A stretch of DNA of 41,904 bases, taken from positions 31,730-73,633 of the forward strand of contig DDAL01000033.1 in the NCBI GenBank assembly GCA_002332615.1, written 5' to 3'. Made by a program: the position numbers and the translations under genes. The notes beneath the pieces were generated by a model, which saw only the letters and a list, made by a program, of their open reading frames with translations, was not told the origin of the DNA and did no database searches. Source of the stretch: Sphingobacteriaceae bacterium UBA2059 (GTDB lineage Bacteria; Bacteroidota; Bacteroidia; Sphingobacteriales; Sphingobacteriaceae). Shown piece by piece: positions 17,008-25,923 of the stretch; the first letter of the stretch is position 1, and every line of letters starts with the position of its first letter.

Positions 17008-18225
17008 ATGGAAAGGAAAAAATTTATAAAAAGCTTGTCGCTAATTGCATTAGCTCCTACTCTGTTCATTCTTGCCTGTAAAGACGGTGGCAAAGAACAG
17101 ACAACCAGTGCGGGTAAGGTACAAACCTACACATGTCCGATGCATCCTCAAATAATTCAGGATAAGCCGGGCACATGCCCTATTTGTGGGATGGATCTGG
17201 TTCCATTTAACAGGAGTACACAAGAAGCATCGTTAACGCTCAGCGAAAGTCAGATAGCCCTGGCTAACGTAACTACAATTATTATCGGTGGCGATGGCTT
17301 TTCCAGTTTTAAACAATTAAACGGGAGGTTAGCGGTAAATCCGGAAAAGACCGAGTATTTATCAAGCAGAGTTCCCGGAAGAATAGAGCAATTATATGTG
17401 AGACAAACAGGCGTAAAAGTGAATACGGGACAACCCCTATACAAGATCTATTCAGAACAGTTGGCGACGCTTCAGAAGGAGTTTTTGCTGGCACATGAAC
17501 AAGCATCTCAATTTCCCGGGGATCCGACTTTTAAGCAGCTCTTACAGTCATCAAAGCAAAAATTGGAGTTGTATGGGCAATCGCCTAAGCAAATAAGCTA
17601 CTTACAAAAGGCTAAAAAAACCGATCCGTTTGTAACCTTTAACGCCACTCAAAGTGGTGTAGTGGCTGAACTTTCCGTGACTCAGGGCCAGTATGTAGCT
17701 GAGGGAGATCCCATTCTACGTTTGGAGGGATATAGCCAATTATGGGTTGAAGCAGATATTTATCCTGCGGAGGCGGGAAGTATTAAAGAAGGCCAACAGG
17801 TTAAGGTAATAATTCCAGGCTGGGAAAATCAGCCACAAACAATGAAAGTAAGGTTTATGTCCCCTGCGCTTCGAACCGATGCACAGGTATTGCAAATACG
17901 GGGAGAAATTCCGAATCCTAATACCCAGTGGCAGCCCGGACTTCAGGCAAACATTCTTTTACCTTCTCACACATCAGGAGACGCATTAAGCCTGCCAGTA
18001 GATGCTGTGATAAGAGATGGAAAAGGGGCGCATGTCTGGATTGAAAAGTCTAAAGGGAAGTTTGAGCCTCGTATGGTGAAAACAGGCATGGAAAACTTCG
18101 ACCAGATTGAAATTTCAGAAGGTCTGAACAAAGGTGACACTGTGGTAGTTACAGGAGCATATTTATTATATAGCGAATATATTTTGAAAAAGGGGAAAAA
18201 TCCCATGGATGCCCATAATCATTGA
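17008..18225 (+). CDS. second CusB-type adaptor with heavy-metal-binding domain
   Basis: 405 residues starting 5 bases after the first adaptor gene. Lipobox FILACKDG (Cys24), heavy-metal-binding domain YTCPMHP plus CPICGMDLVP (about residues 41-66), then the adaptor core with SSRVPGRIEQLYVRQTG, the lipoyl-like half FNATQSGVVAELSVTQGQ and a C-terminal membrane-proximal domain. It lacks the low-complexity loop of its neighbour. Two non-identical adaptors may build a mixed hexamer, or one may serve as a metal carrier. Part of the same operon by spacing. Confidence 0.83.
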   Translation: MERKKFIKSLSLIALAPTLFILACKDGGKEQTTSAGKVQTYTCPMHPQIIQDKPGTCPICGMDLVPFNRSTQEASLTLSESQIALANVTTIIIGGDGFSSFKQLNGRLAVNPEKTEYLSSRVPGRIEQLYVRQTGVKVNTGQPLYKIYSEQLATLQKEFLLAHEQASQFPGDPTFKQLLQSSKQKLELYGQSPKQISYLQKAKKTDPFVTFNATQSGVVAELSVTQGQYVAEGDPILRLEGYSQLWVEADIYPAEAGSIKEGQQVKVIIPGWENQPQTMKVRFMSPALRTDAQVLQIRGEIPNPNTQWQPGLQANILLPSHTSGDALSLPVDAVIRDGKGAHVWIEKSKGKFEPRMVKTGMENFDQIEISEGLNKGDTVVVTGAYLLYSEYILKKGKNPMDAHNH

Positions 18226-18267
18226 ACATTTTAACAGTCTTAAATATTAATTAAAAACAATTTAGAA

Positions 18268-18834
18268 ATGAGAAGAATGCTTAAATTAACTTTAACGTTA
18301 GGAGTAGTAGTTTTGCTTGCAGCATGCGGCAACGGCCAATCAGGCAACAATGAAAGTGTAGATAACCATGAAGGACATAACCATGGTGCTGAAGAACAGT
18401 CGTCGGCACAAGTCACTCCCCCTGCATCGGTTAGTCTAAAAAATGATAAACTTAATACTGTATATCAGCATTATATCCATTTAACAACAGCGCTCACAAA
18501 GGAAGATGCGACAGAGGCTAAAATAGCGTCGGCAGCTATTGAGGCTGGCGTCAAAGGCATTGAGGGAGGAGCATCTATTGCTAATGCCGCTGCCAGAATT
18601 ACATCAGCCCAGGATCTCGCAACTCAAAGGAGGGAGTATTCATCTTTAAGCAACGATTTTATTTCTTTAGTAAAAAAGACAGGATTAAGTGGCGGCGAAC
18701 TCTACGTTGATTACTGCCCGATGGCACTTAATGATGAAGGTGCTTATTGGGTAAGCAATGTGAAGGAAATAAAAAATCCATATTTCGGCGATAAGATGCT
18801 AACATGTGGAGAAGTAAAAGAAACCATTAACTAA
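18268..18834 (+). CDS. DUF3347 lipoprotein
   Basis: 188 residues. Lipoprotein signal VVVLLAACGNGQ, a short His-rich tract (DNHEGHNHG) and a DUF3347 domain with helical DKLNTVYQHYIHLTTAL and the conserved end YVDYCPMALNDEGAYWVS then MLTCGEVKETI. The Cys-Pro-Met and Thr-Cys-Gly sites are likely soft-metal ligands. DUF3347 proteins, also found as domains of copper adaptors, occur in Bacteroidota copper loci. This is the intact relative of the broken gene at 9259. It is followed by a terminator at 18841. Confidence 0.83.
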   Translation: MRRMLKLTLTLGVVVLLAACGNGQSGNNESVDNHEGHNHGAEEQSSAQVTPPASVSLKNDKLNTVYQHYIHLTTALTKEDATEAKIASAAIEAGVKGIEGGASIANAAARITSAQDLATQRREYSSLSNDFISLVKKTGLSGGELYVDYCPMALNDEGAYWVSNVKEIKNPYFGDKMLTCGEVKETIN

Positions 18835-18840
18835 TACTAT

Positions 18841-18864
18841 AAAAGCTGCCACAAGGCGGCTTTT
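18841..18864 (+). terminator. rho-independent terminator
   Basis: A hairpin AAAAGCtGCC / GGCgGCTTTT with a 4-base ACAA loop and one G-T pair, ending in TTTT. It closes the cusA-tolC-cusB-DUF3347 transcript. Confidence 0.7.
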
Positions 18865-19028
18865 ATGCTTTAAAGACGATTAATATTATTAAAATGGAAG
18901 CCTTAGAAGGTAACCGGACAGCCATCAGCAAAAGATAATGCCAAAAGAAAAATAACTAATAAAGTATTAAGTTTGTTATTCTGGGAAATAAGAAAAAGGA
19001 TTTGATTTGCCCATCAACCAATGTAATT

Positions 19029-21065
19029 ATGAACTCTCACGATCATCAACATCACCACGATCAGCCACTAAAAACAGAAGCAGGATCAGAAAAAGAATCT
19101 CATGACGGACATAATCATGATGAACATCTTGGTCATCATACTGAAGATTTTCTGAAACGATTCTGGCTTTGTCTTATTTTGACGATACCAGTTTTAGCGC
19201 TTTCAGGAACGATTCAACATTGGTTTGGGTATCAGCTTAGCTTTCCCGGCTCAAACTATGTTCTTTTAATACTAAGTACTGCAATCTATTTATACGGAGG
19301 AAAGCCCTTTATACAAGGGATGTTTCGTGAGATTAAAACATCGAATCTTGGGATGATGACCCTGATAGGGGTTGCAATAAGTATAGCTTATATCTATAGT
19401 ACAGCGGTTGTTTTCGGATTAAAGGGGATGGATTTCTTTTGGGAACTGGCAACCTTGATTGATATTATGTTGCTTGGTCACTATTTTGAGATGCGTTCTC
19501 AAATGGCGGCGTCTCGGGCATTAGAATCATTGGTAGCTTTGCTTCCATCAAATGTTCATGTCGAACGAAACGGTTCTGTGACTGATATTCCACTGAATGA
19601 ATTGAAAAACAACGATACAATTTTAATAAAGCCCGGAGAAAAGATTCCTGCTGATGGTAAGATTACAGATGGCCATTCTTCTATTAATGAAAGTATGCTT
19701 ACTGGAGAAAGCTTACCGGTAGAAAAGCAAAAAGAGGATAGGGTTATAGGAGGCTCTATAAATGGCGATGGCTCTATAAAGGTGTTAGTTACGGGTACAG
19801 GCAAAGAAAGCTACTTGAACAAAGTAATTAATATGGTACAGGCGGCACAGGCTACAAAGTCAAACACTCAGAATCTGGCTAATAAAGTAGCTAAGTGGCT
19901 TACCTATATTTCCCTTACCATTGGTATCGCAACATTCCTCTATTGGTTTAGTCAGGAAGGCGATCTTGCTTTTGCATTGGAAAGAATGGTAACCGTAATG
20001 GTAACCTCCTGTCCTCATGCATTAGGTGTGGCAATTCCATTAGTGGTAGCCATTTCAACTTCTCAGGCTGCAATCAATGGACTTCTAATTAGAAATCGCA
20101 CAGCGTTCGAAAATTCAAGAAAATTAACCTTAATTATTTTTGATAAAACTGGAACCTTAACCGAAGGATCACATCAGGTAAAGCAAGTTATCTCTTTAGA
20201 TAATCAGTATTCAGAGAATGATATCCTACAATATGCTGCAGCTTTACAACAGAACTCGGAGCATTATATAGCAAAAGGAGTGTTAAAAATGCTAAAAGAA
20301 AGAGAATTAGAGCTTTGGCCATCTAAGAATTTTGGATATTTACCGGGAGCGGGTGTTACCGGAACGGTTAACGAAAAGAAAGTTGTAGCTGGAGGACCAA
20401 ATTACTTCAAAAAGGTAGATCAAACCGTTCCGTCCATTCCCAATCAAATAAATCAGGCTTCAGAAACTGTTAATTTTTTATTGATTGATGAGAAGCCTGT
20501 AGGAATTATAACTCTTGCGGATACTATACGTCCTACTTCCAATGCAGCGATAGCAGAACTTAAAGCTATGGGCATTAAGTCCTATTTACTCACAGGGGAC
20601 AATGAACATGTAGCTGAATCAGTTGCCAATGCTTTAAGTATGGACGGCTTTTTAGCGAACGTCTTACCGGATCAGAAACAAGAAAAAGTAAAGGAGTTCC
20701 AGCAAAAAGGAGAAATAGTCGCTATGACCGGTGATGGAGTGAATGATGCGCCTGCCTTGGCACAGGCAGATGTAGGTATAGCAGTTGGATCTGGAACCGA
20801 TGTAGCGGCTGAAACGGCTGATATTATTTTAGTTAATAGCGATCCACAGGATGTAGTCAGTATGATAAGATTTGGAAGAGCTACCTATAGAAAAATGATT
20901 CAAAATCTGATTTGGGCAGTAGGTTATAACGTAGTAGCAATTCCTTTAGCTGCCGGCATTCTGTACCCAGCTTTTATGCTTAGTCCGGCAGCCGGGGCAG
21001 TTTTAATGAGTGCGAGCACGATAATTGTTGCAATTAACGCACAGCTATTGCGCAGAAGTTTATAG
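19029..21065 (+). CDS. copB: copper/silver-translocating P1B-type ATPase (CopB-like)
   Basis: 678 residues from ATG 19029; the upstream TTG is rejected because the His-rich tail typical of the family starts here (HDHQHHHDQ, DGHNHDEHLGHH). The transport motif is CPH at residues 328-330 (TSCPHALGVAIP), which marks the CopB/P1B-3 subgroup. The phosphorylated aspartate is Asp372 in FDKTGTLTEG. TGES (actuator) and GDGVNDAPALAQADVGIAVG (hinge) are intact. No CxxC metal-binding domain is present; the histidine tail replaces it. It pumps copper or silver ions out of the cytosol to the Cus system. It appears complete and is the least damaged export gene in the island. Confidence 0.92.
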   Translation: MNSHDHQHHHDQPLKTEAGSEKESHDGHNHDEHLGHHTEDFLKRFWLCLILTIPVLALSGTIQHWFGYQLSFPGSNYVLLILSTAIYLYGGKPFIQGMFREIKTSNLGMMTLIGVAISIAYIYSTAVVFGLKGMDFFWELATLIDIMLLGHYFEMRSQMAASRALESLVALLPSNVHVERNGSVTDIPLNELKNNDTILIKPGEKIPADGKITDGHSSINESMLTGESLPVEKQKEDRVIGGSINGDGSIKVLVTGTGKESYLNKVINMVQAAQATKSNTQNLANKVAKWLTYISLTIGIATFLYWFSQEGDLAFALERMVTVMVTSCPHALGVAIPLVVAISTSQAAINGLLIRNRTAFENSRKLTLIIFDKTGTLTEGSHQVKQVISLDNQYSENDILQYAAALQQNSEHYIAKGVLKMLKERELELWPSKNFGYLPGAGVTGTVNEKKVVAGGPNYFKKVDQTVPSIPNQINQASETVNFLLIDEKPVGIITLADTIRPTSNAAIAELKAMGIKSYLLTGDNEHVAESVANALSMDGFLANVLPDQKQEKVKEFQQKGEIVAMTGDGVNDAPALAQADVGIAVGSGTDVAAETADIILVNSDPQDVVSMIRFGRATYRKMIQNLIWAVGYNVVAIPLAAGILYPAFMLSPAAGAVLMSASTIIVAINAQLLRRSL

Positions 21066-21124
21066 CAGCAAGCACGTATAACCACGGCTTAGAAGCAACT
21101 GAATGTCAAATAAAGTATTTGAGT

Positions 21125-21448
21125 ATGAATTATCAGGAAATAGAAAACTTACTGGGTAATGTGGCTGAAAACCTTCTCAGTTATAAAAGCAAAACAATAT
21201 CAAAGGAGCTACTGCATATCCCTTCGTCTGACTTTATAGACAGAGTATTTGCTTTAAGCAATAGAAATCCACAAGTACTTCGCAGTTTAAGTGCTTTATA
21301 TAATCATGGAAGATTATCTAATTCAGGCTATCTATCCATTCTTCCTATCGATCAGGGAATTGAACATACTGCCGGATCGGCATTTGCTGCGAATCCTATT
21401 TATTTTGACCCTGAAAATATAGTAAAACTCGCAATTGAAGTCCGCTAA
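21125..21448 (+). pseudogene. N-terminal fragment of class I fructose-bisphosphate aldolase
   Basis: From ATG 21125 the product is 107 residues. It matches the start of DhnA/FbaB-type aldolases, with the signature GYLSILPIDQGIEHTAG and NPIYFDPENIVKLA. The catalytic barrel that should follow is absent, so no aldolase activity is expected. The frame ends at TAA 21446-21448 and a fragment of an unrelated gene starts one base later. A deletion or recombination joined two genes here. Confidence 0.75.
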
Positions 21449-21449
21449 T

Positions 21450-22133
21450 GTGAATGACAAAATCGGGTCAGCTGAAGAAGGCCTTATGGCTCTTACTGCC
21501 GATAAAGATGATAGTTTCTACGCCACTTGGCTTGATATAAGATCTGAAAAAAAGAATAATATCTTTTTTTCCGCCATGAGCGGCAAATAATCCAAATGGT
21601 CAGACAACTTATTGGTATACAAATCACCGGATGAGCATGTATGCGAATGTTGCAAGCCAAATATTTCGTTCAATAATAACAAACTGGTAATTGGCTTCCG
21701 CAACTGGCTTATGGGTTCAAGGGATATTTATTATGCAGTTTCAACCAACAAGGGTAAGACATTCGCAATCCCCAAAAAATCCGGAACCGGTACATGGCGT
21801 CTTAACGCATGCCCGATGGATGGAGGTGGTTTAGCAATTAGCGAAAACGGAATAACTTCAACGGCCTGGAGACGCAATAGTGATGTATATTATTGGTCCG
21901 AAGACCAGCCTGAACAAAAACTGGGGCCAGGACGGGATGTCAGCATGGCTCAAAGCAAAGCGACTACAATAGTAGCATGGCAGGACAAGAACAGTATTAA
22001 AGTCATGGATTTGAAAAAGAACACAACGACTGAAATCGGAACCGGAATTTCTCCAAGAGTATATTTATTAAATAACGGTAAGATAATGTGTGTTTGGGAG
22101 GACAATAAGGTGATCAGATATAAATTAGTGTAA
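21450..22133 (+). pseudogene. sialidase/BNR-like beta-propeller gene fragment
   Basis: A frame from GTG 21450 reads a propeller-like segment (TADKDDSFYATWLDIRSEKK), meets TAA at 21588-21590, and continues in the same frame to 22133. Later motifs include HVCECCKPNISF, NWLMGSRDIYYAVSTNKGK and LNACPMDGGGLAI. CECCKP and the BNR-like strands are typical of exo-sialidase-like exported proteins in copper-linked Bacteroidota loci. The N-terminus, including any signal peptide, is missing, and there is an internal stop, so the gene is dead. Confidence 0.65.
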
Positions 22134-22208
22134 TTTCTTCGTCTGAAGTGCAGGCGCTTCTACTTAATCTGACTGTTACAATAAAGTTAACAACTTAAAA
22201 TAAACGTT

Positions 22209-22802
22209 ATGATAATGACAGCTCGGTTAAGTAAGGCAGTATTGACTTCACATGTGACCTTTTCTATTGGTTGGCTTGGAGCAGTTGCAGTATTCTTAGT
22301 TCTCGCAATCACAGGCTTAACAAGCCAAGATATTTTGTTAGTTCGCTCATCTCTCATTGCGATGGAACTGAGTGCTTGGTTCGTAATCGTCCCGTTCTGC
22401 TTGACATCTTTGTTTACAGGCGTTATTCAGGCAGGTGGAACGAAATGGGGATTATTCAAGCACTATTGGATTATTGTTAAATTATTTTTAACGGTTGCTT
22501 CTACTATCCTTTTATTACTTCACATGCAACCGATAAGCTACTTATCTGGCGTAGCCGCAAATCCTTCATTTTCTAATTCACAACACTCTGTACAACTCAT
22601 CGACCTAATTGCAAAAGCAGGAGCAGCTATTCTCGTTTTACTCGCAATCACAACAATATCTATTTACAAACCCTGGGGCAGAATCCAATTGACAACTGAA
22701 ATTAGAAAATCATGGACTTTTTATGCCCGTATTGCCATAATAGGTTTGATCTTAATTATAATTATTAAGCATCTCTTTGGCGGAGGTATGCAGGGACATT
22801 GA
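22209..22802 (+). CDS. integral membrane protein (DUF2269-like)
   Basis: 197 residues with four or five hydrophobic helices: HVTFSIGWLGAVAVFLVLAI, WFVIVPFCLTSLFTGVI, HYWIIVKLFLTVASTILLLL, AAILVLLAITTISIY and RIAIIGLILIIIIKHLFGGG. A conserved-looking His in the first helix and the GGxxWG..HYW block suit the DUF2269 group of small inner-membrane proteins. It may handle haem, copper or redox partners, but that is inference. Last gene of the copper island before the integrase module. Confidence 0.6.
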   Translation: MIMTARLSKAVLTSHVTFSIGWLGAVAVFLVLAITGLTSQDILLVRSSLIAMELSAWFVIVPFCLTSLFTGVIQAGGTKWGLFKHYWIIVKLFLTVASTILLLLHMQPISYLSGVAANPSFSNSQHSVQLIDLIAKAGAAILVLLAITTISIYKPWGRIQLTTEIRKSWTFYARIAIIGLILIIIIKHLFGGGMQGH

Positions 22803-22833
22803 AATAGAGGTAGAATAGAAAGGCCCAATAATC

Positions 22834-23121
22834 TCAAATAAATATGACCTTACTGCCCTTATAACTATCATATTCAGGTTCATATTTAAAATAACCAAAT
22901 TGAATCATTTCCTTCATACATCTATGGTAGGTACTGATTGCTGCGATCTTACTTAATCTCATCACTTCCTTTCTCGAGATTTTAAATTGGCCCGGATATT
23001 TTTGATTTTGCCAGCAGGTAAGTAATGCCATATAAATACTAAGGTGCGATGTATTCACTCTGTTATCTAAGGTGATTCTCTGTATGTACCCTGCCAATTG
23101 GAATAAATGGACATTATTCAT
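22834..23121 (-). CDS. hypothetical protein next to integrase (95 aa)
   Basis: Small protein with SIYMALLTCWQNQ and then FKISRKEVMRLSKIAAISTYHRCMKEM, which reads like a winged-helix or replication-initiator-type DNA-binding segment, ending in FGYFKYEPEYDSYKG. It follows the excisionase-like HTH gene at 23128 on the same strand, a setting typical of Bacteroidota integrative elements. Probably involved in element control; not proven. Confidence 0.6.
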   Translation of the reverse strand: MNNVHLFQLAGYIQRITLDNRVNTSHLSIYMALLTCWQNQKYPGQFKISRKEVMRLSKIAAISTYHRCMKEMIQFGYFKYEPEYDSYKGSKVIFI

Positions 23122-23127
23122 GTCAGG

Positions 23128-23388
23128 CTATTTATTTTCAAGAAGACGAACAATATCATCGTATTTATAAAACATAATGCTTCCTACTTTGGCAAAACGG
23201 AGAGTCCCGTTTATCCTAAGAGTTTGCAAAGTGCCGGGAGAAATTTTGAGCATTTTTCTTACATCCGTACTTCTCAACCATTGTTTATTTTCCGCCCGTG
23301 AAGGTTGTATTATAGCTTTGATTTCCTGTATTAATTCCTTTTTAAATTGGAGTAGATCTTCTCTGGATATAATTTCTATATGGGTCAT
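23128..23388 (-). CDS. excisionase-like helix-turn-helix protein
   Basis: About 86 residues from ATG 23386-23388 (MTHIEIISREDL); a start 21 bases upstream is possible. The C-terminal part is a MerR/excisionase-type HTH (HTH_17): WLRSTDVRKMLKISPGTLQT followed by the wing LRINGTLRFAKVGSIMFYK. Such proteins assist directional excision or act as regulators. It lies downstream of the complete tyrosine integrase on the same strand. Confidence 0.78.
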   Translation of the reverse strand: MTHIEIISREDLLQFKKELIQEIKAIIQPSRAENKQWLRSTDVRKMLKISPGTLQTLRINGTLRFAKVGSIMFYKYDDIVRLLENK

Positions 23389-23481
23389 AAGGCATGTTTT
23401 ATGACTCAAAATTCCGGGTCTGTTTTATGGAGCTTTCCCAATCTGGAAAAGTTGGTATGTTTTTTTAGTCCTTTAAAACAA

Positions 23482-23513
23482 AAAAGCTTATCACCACACG
23501 GCAATAAGCTTTT
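23482..23513 (-). terminator. rho-independent terminator of the integrase gene
   Basis: A perfect 10-bp stem (23482-23491 with 23504-23513) with a 12-base loop and T-rich flanks on both strands. It is located just beyond the integrase stop at 23532. Confidence 0.7.
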
Positions 23514-23531
23514 AAATCATAGCATTAACGA

Positions 23532-24746
23532 TCAAGCGACTGCAAGCTTCTTCTTCAAGGCTTTCATATCATTGCTGACCTTGGTATTAACGACCTTTGC
23601 ATAGTGCTGCGTGGTTTTCAGGTCTAAATGCCCAAGCATTTTGCTTACACTTTCAATAGGAACTCCGTTGCTCAAGGTTACCGTTGTAGCAAAAGTATGT
23701 CTGGAAAGATGAAACGTCAGATTCTGAGTAATGTCACACATATCAGCAATTTCCTTGAGGTAGCTGTTCATTTTCTGGTTGCTTAAAACCGGAAGAACGT
23801 GTTCAGAACACAAAGGATGCTTTTTATACTTGTTGATAATATTGATAGCTGGTTTCAATAAAGGTATACTGGAATTGGTCTCTGTTTTTTTTCTACTGGT
23901 GAATACCCAATTACCGCCATCTACCCCAGTCATAATTTCACTCCTCTTTAGCTTTTTTACATCGGCATAAGAGAGACCTGTATAGCAACAGAAGACAAAA
24001 ATATCTCTCACGCGATCTATCCGTTCGACTTTGATCTCTTTGTTGACAATCCGATCTAACTGTACCTGGTGCAGGAATTCCCTTTCTTTTGCTTTCGCCT
24101 TATTGGTATATTCAGAGAATGGATTTTCTTTAAGCAGCTTAGGTTTGATGCAATAGTTATTGACGACTTTCTTAAAGTTCTTGATATATTTTTTTGCAGA
24201 GACTGGCGCAAGGCTAAAGAATGTTTTTAGATGATGTTCGAAGCCTTTAATAAAATTATAGTCCAGTGCATCAATGCAAATATCACTCACTTTGTACTTC
24301 GCAACCAGGTAGGAGGTCAAATGGCCGAATGTAGTTTTATAGCCCTTTAACGTGTTATCCTCGTACTCATTACCGATCAACTCTTCCATTTGCTTATTGT
24401 GAAGGGTGAACAGCTCCATCAACATAGGCTTTTTTTCTTCCTTCCCCAAAAATTTATTTTTAAGGCTCGTGGAGGTAATTTCCTTACGTTCCTTAGTGAG
24501 CAAGGTGTGTGCTTCTTCGACTTTCTTGTCTAGTTCGTCAAGGTAACTGTTTAATAATTTTGTGCTCTCTTTGTTTCCGCTCTCTCGATTAGATTTGCTG
24601 CACCAGCGGTGAGGCTCACATTCGCGACCGGTTGATACTTCCTTGCCTGGGGCATTAACAGTGATCCTCATATAGATCGGGATCGGGCCGGTTGTGTAGT
24701 TTTTTGGCTTCTTCAGGTAGAAGAGCAGGCTGTAATTTGTTTCCAT
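23532..24746 (-). CDS. tyrosine recombinase / integrase
   Basis: 404 residues, full length for Bacteroidota integrases: an N-terminal arm-binding region (YSLLFYLKKPKNYTTGPIPI), a SAM-like core-binding domain around FTLHNKQMEELIG, and a C-terminal catalytic domain. Catalytic residues visible are His346 and Arg349 in FHLSRHTFATT, His373 in MLGHLDL and nucleophile Tyr382 in HYAKV. The position where most relatives have the first catalytic Arg reads TGLSYADV, a serine context also reported for the IntDOT group. It should catalyse integration and excision of a mobile element, probably a partner or predecessor of the serine-recombinase island. Confidence 0.9.
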   Translation of the reverse strand: METNYSLLFYLKKPKNYTTGPIPIYMRITVNAPGKEVSTGRECEPHRWCSKSNRESGNKESTKLLNSYLDELDKKVEEAHTLLTKERKEITSTSLKNKFLGKEEKKPMLMELFTLHNKQMEELIGNEYEDNTLKGYKTTFGHLTSYLVAKYKVSDICIDALDYNFIKGFEHHLKTFFSLAPVSAKKYIKNFKKVVNNYCIKPKLLKENPFSEYTNKAKAKEREFLHQVQLDRIVNKEIKVERIDRVRDIFVFCCYTGLSYADVKKLKRSEIMTGVDGGNWVFTSRKKTETNSSIPLLKPAINIINKYKKHPLCSEHVLPVLSNQKMNSYLKEIADMCDITQNLTFHLSRHTFATTVTLSNGVPIESVSKMLGHLDLKTTQHYAKVVNTKVSNDMKALKKKLAVA

Positions 24747-25172
24747 AAAACAAGCTTAAATTGTGAACAAAATTAAGCTTGCAGCTACCGGGCTGTCAAG
24801 ATGTTTTATTATGAAACATCCTATTATACAGTCAGTTATGAGGTTTCCAGTGAGTAAAGTTTTCCGTTTTGTCGACTCACTGAATTACTCACTGCTTTAA
24901 TGCGATTTGGTGAATAATATGGTGTTTTGGCGTCAACAAAAAAGGCTGCAAATCATTGATTTACAGCCTTTTGGTTTGTTTTGACATTAATGTCTGTAGC
25001 CGAAACCGAACAAATCTCGAAACATTTTTTGGAAGATTTAGAAAGATTAGTGGCTATTGAAAGTGCAGTTTAGCAAAAGAAAGGCATGAGAGAAAGATAA
25101 TTTTCTCTCAAAGTCTTTTACTTAATTTTCACAAAATCAACTCCAACCCTCGAAGGATGACCGAAAGCGTGA
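24747..25172. other. spacer with terminator and short coding remnant
   Basis: No full gene is present. A near-perfect 15-bp hairpin lies at 24940-24972. A 27-codon frame follows at 24990-25073 (MSVAETEQISKHFLEDLERL), probably the remnant of a gene. The segment separates the integrase module from the defence operon and may hold an element end. I found no convincing attachment-site repeat. Confidence 0.4.
24940..24972 (+). terminator. rho-independent terminator
   Basis: The 15-base arms (24940-24954 and 24958-24972) pair except at one position, with a 3-base ATT loop. T-rich flanks exist on both strands, so it may act in both directions. Confidence 0.65.
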
Positions 25173-25913
25173 TTATCCCTTTTTATGAAGTAAAACTGAC
25201 TTTAAATCATCAATAGACAAAAAATCACTTTTTCTATGAATCATAGCGTGACAATTGGGACATACCGGAATTAAATCTGTTATAGGGTCAACTTCGTATG
25301 TTTCTCCGATTTCGGCTAATGGAACAATGTGATGAACGTGAATAAAATCTTTACCTAATTCTCCATAAGCAGCAAAAAAATTGAACTCGCAAACTTGACA
25401 CGAAAAACCGTAATGTTCAATACACATTCTCCTTGCAACAGGATTTCTCTCGTATTTATTAAGAACAACTTGGTGTTTTCCTCCTTCATATAATACTGTC
25501 GGTTCTTGAATACTTATACTTTCTGAAGCAACTTTAAAAGACCAAACTATTTTAACGGGAATTGTATCAAAAAAATGAATAGCGACTACACTACCTTCAT
25601 AAGTAAACGGTAAAGAATTATCTGTGCGCGTGAAAAGATGGACATCATAACTTGGATTATCGGTTATCATTTTTTGAATAAGCCTCTGATTTATATTGGA
25701 ATTGGTTTTTGCTTCCCAATGAAATAAATCTCCATCCCAATAATTATTATAATCACTTCCTGTTCTTCCGGGAATGCCTACATTAGCAAAAATGTAGATA
25801 TTGTCTTCGTATTCTCTGTAACCGGTATCCCAAGCTCCTTTTTGCTTTTCCACCGGAACTGATAATAATTCATAAATATCTTTTTTCGTGTATGTTTTGT
25901 TAGGTTCAAACAT
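25173..25913 (-). CDS. HNH endonuclease, last gene of the defence operon
   Basis: 246 residues. The C-terminal HNH domain has zinc ligands Cys172/Cys175 (CQVC) and Cys218/Cys221 (CPNC), with the catalytic HVHH at 192-195 and HAMIH at 222-226, as in McrA-like nucleases. The N-terminal region (residues about 10-125, with YTKKDIYELLSVP and FANVGIPGRTG...DYNNYWDG) resembles the DUF3427-type domain found with defence nucleases and may recognise DNA or modification. It starts 10 bases after the receiver-domain gene, so it is part of the operon. The likely role is cutting foreign or wrongly modified DNA. Confidence 0.85.
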   Translation of the reverse strand: MFEPNKTYTKKDIYELLSVPVEKQKGAWDTGYREYEDNIYIFANVGIPGRTGSDYNNYWDGDLFHWEAKTNSNINQRLIQKMITDNPSYDVHLFTRTDNSLPFTYEGSVVAIHFFDTIPVKIVWSFKVASESISIQEPTVLYEGGKHQVVLNKYERNPVARRMCIEHYGFSCQVCEFNFFAAYGELGKDFIHVHHIVPLAEIGETYEVDPITDLIPVCPNCHAMIHRKSDFLSIDDLKSVLLHKKG

Positions 25914-25923
25914 TGCTCATTAG

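Noticed and set aside
19002..19028. TTG start for the P-type ATPase
   Set aside because: The family's His-rich N-terminus starts at ATG 19029.
24975..25010. Second attachment-like site (TGTAGCCGAAACCG)
   Set aside because: Only loosely similar to the tRNA-Glu end, does not fold as a tRNA 3' arm, and reads well as the start of a short coding remnant.
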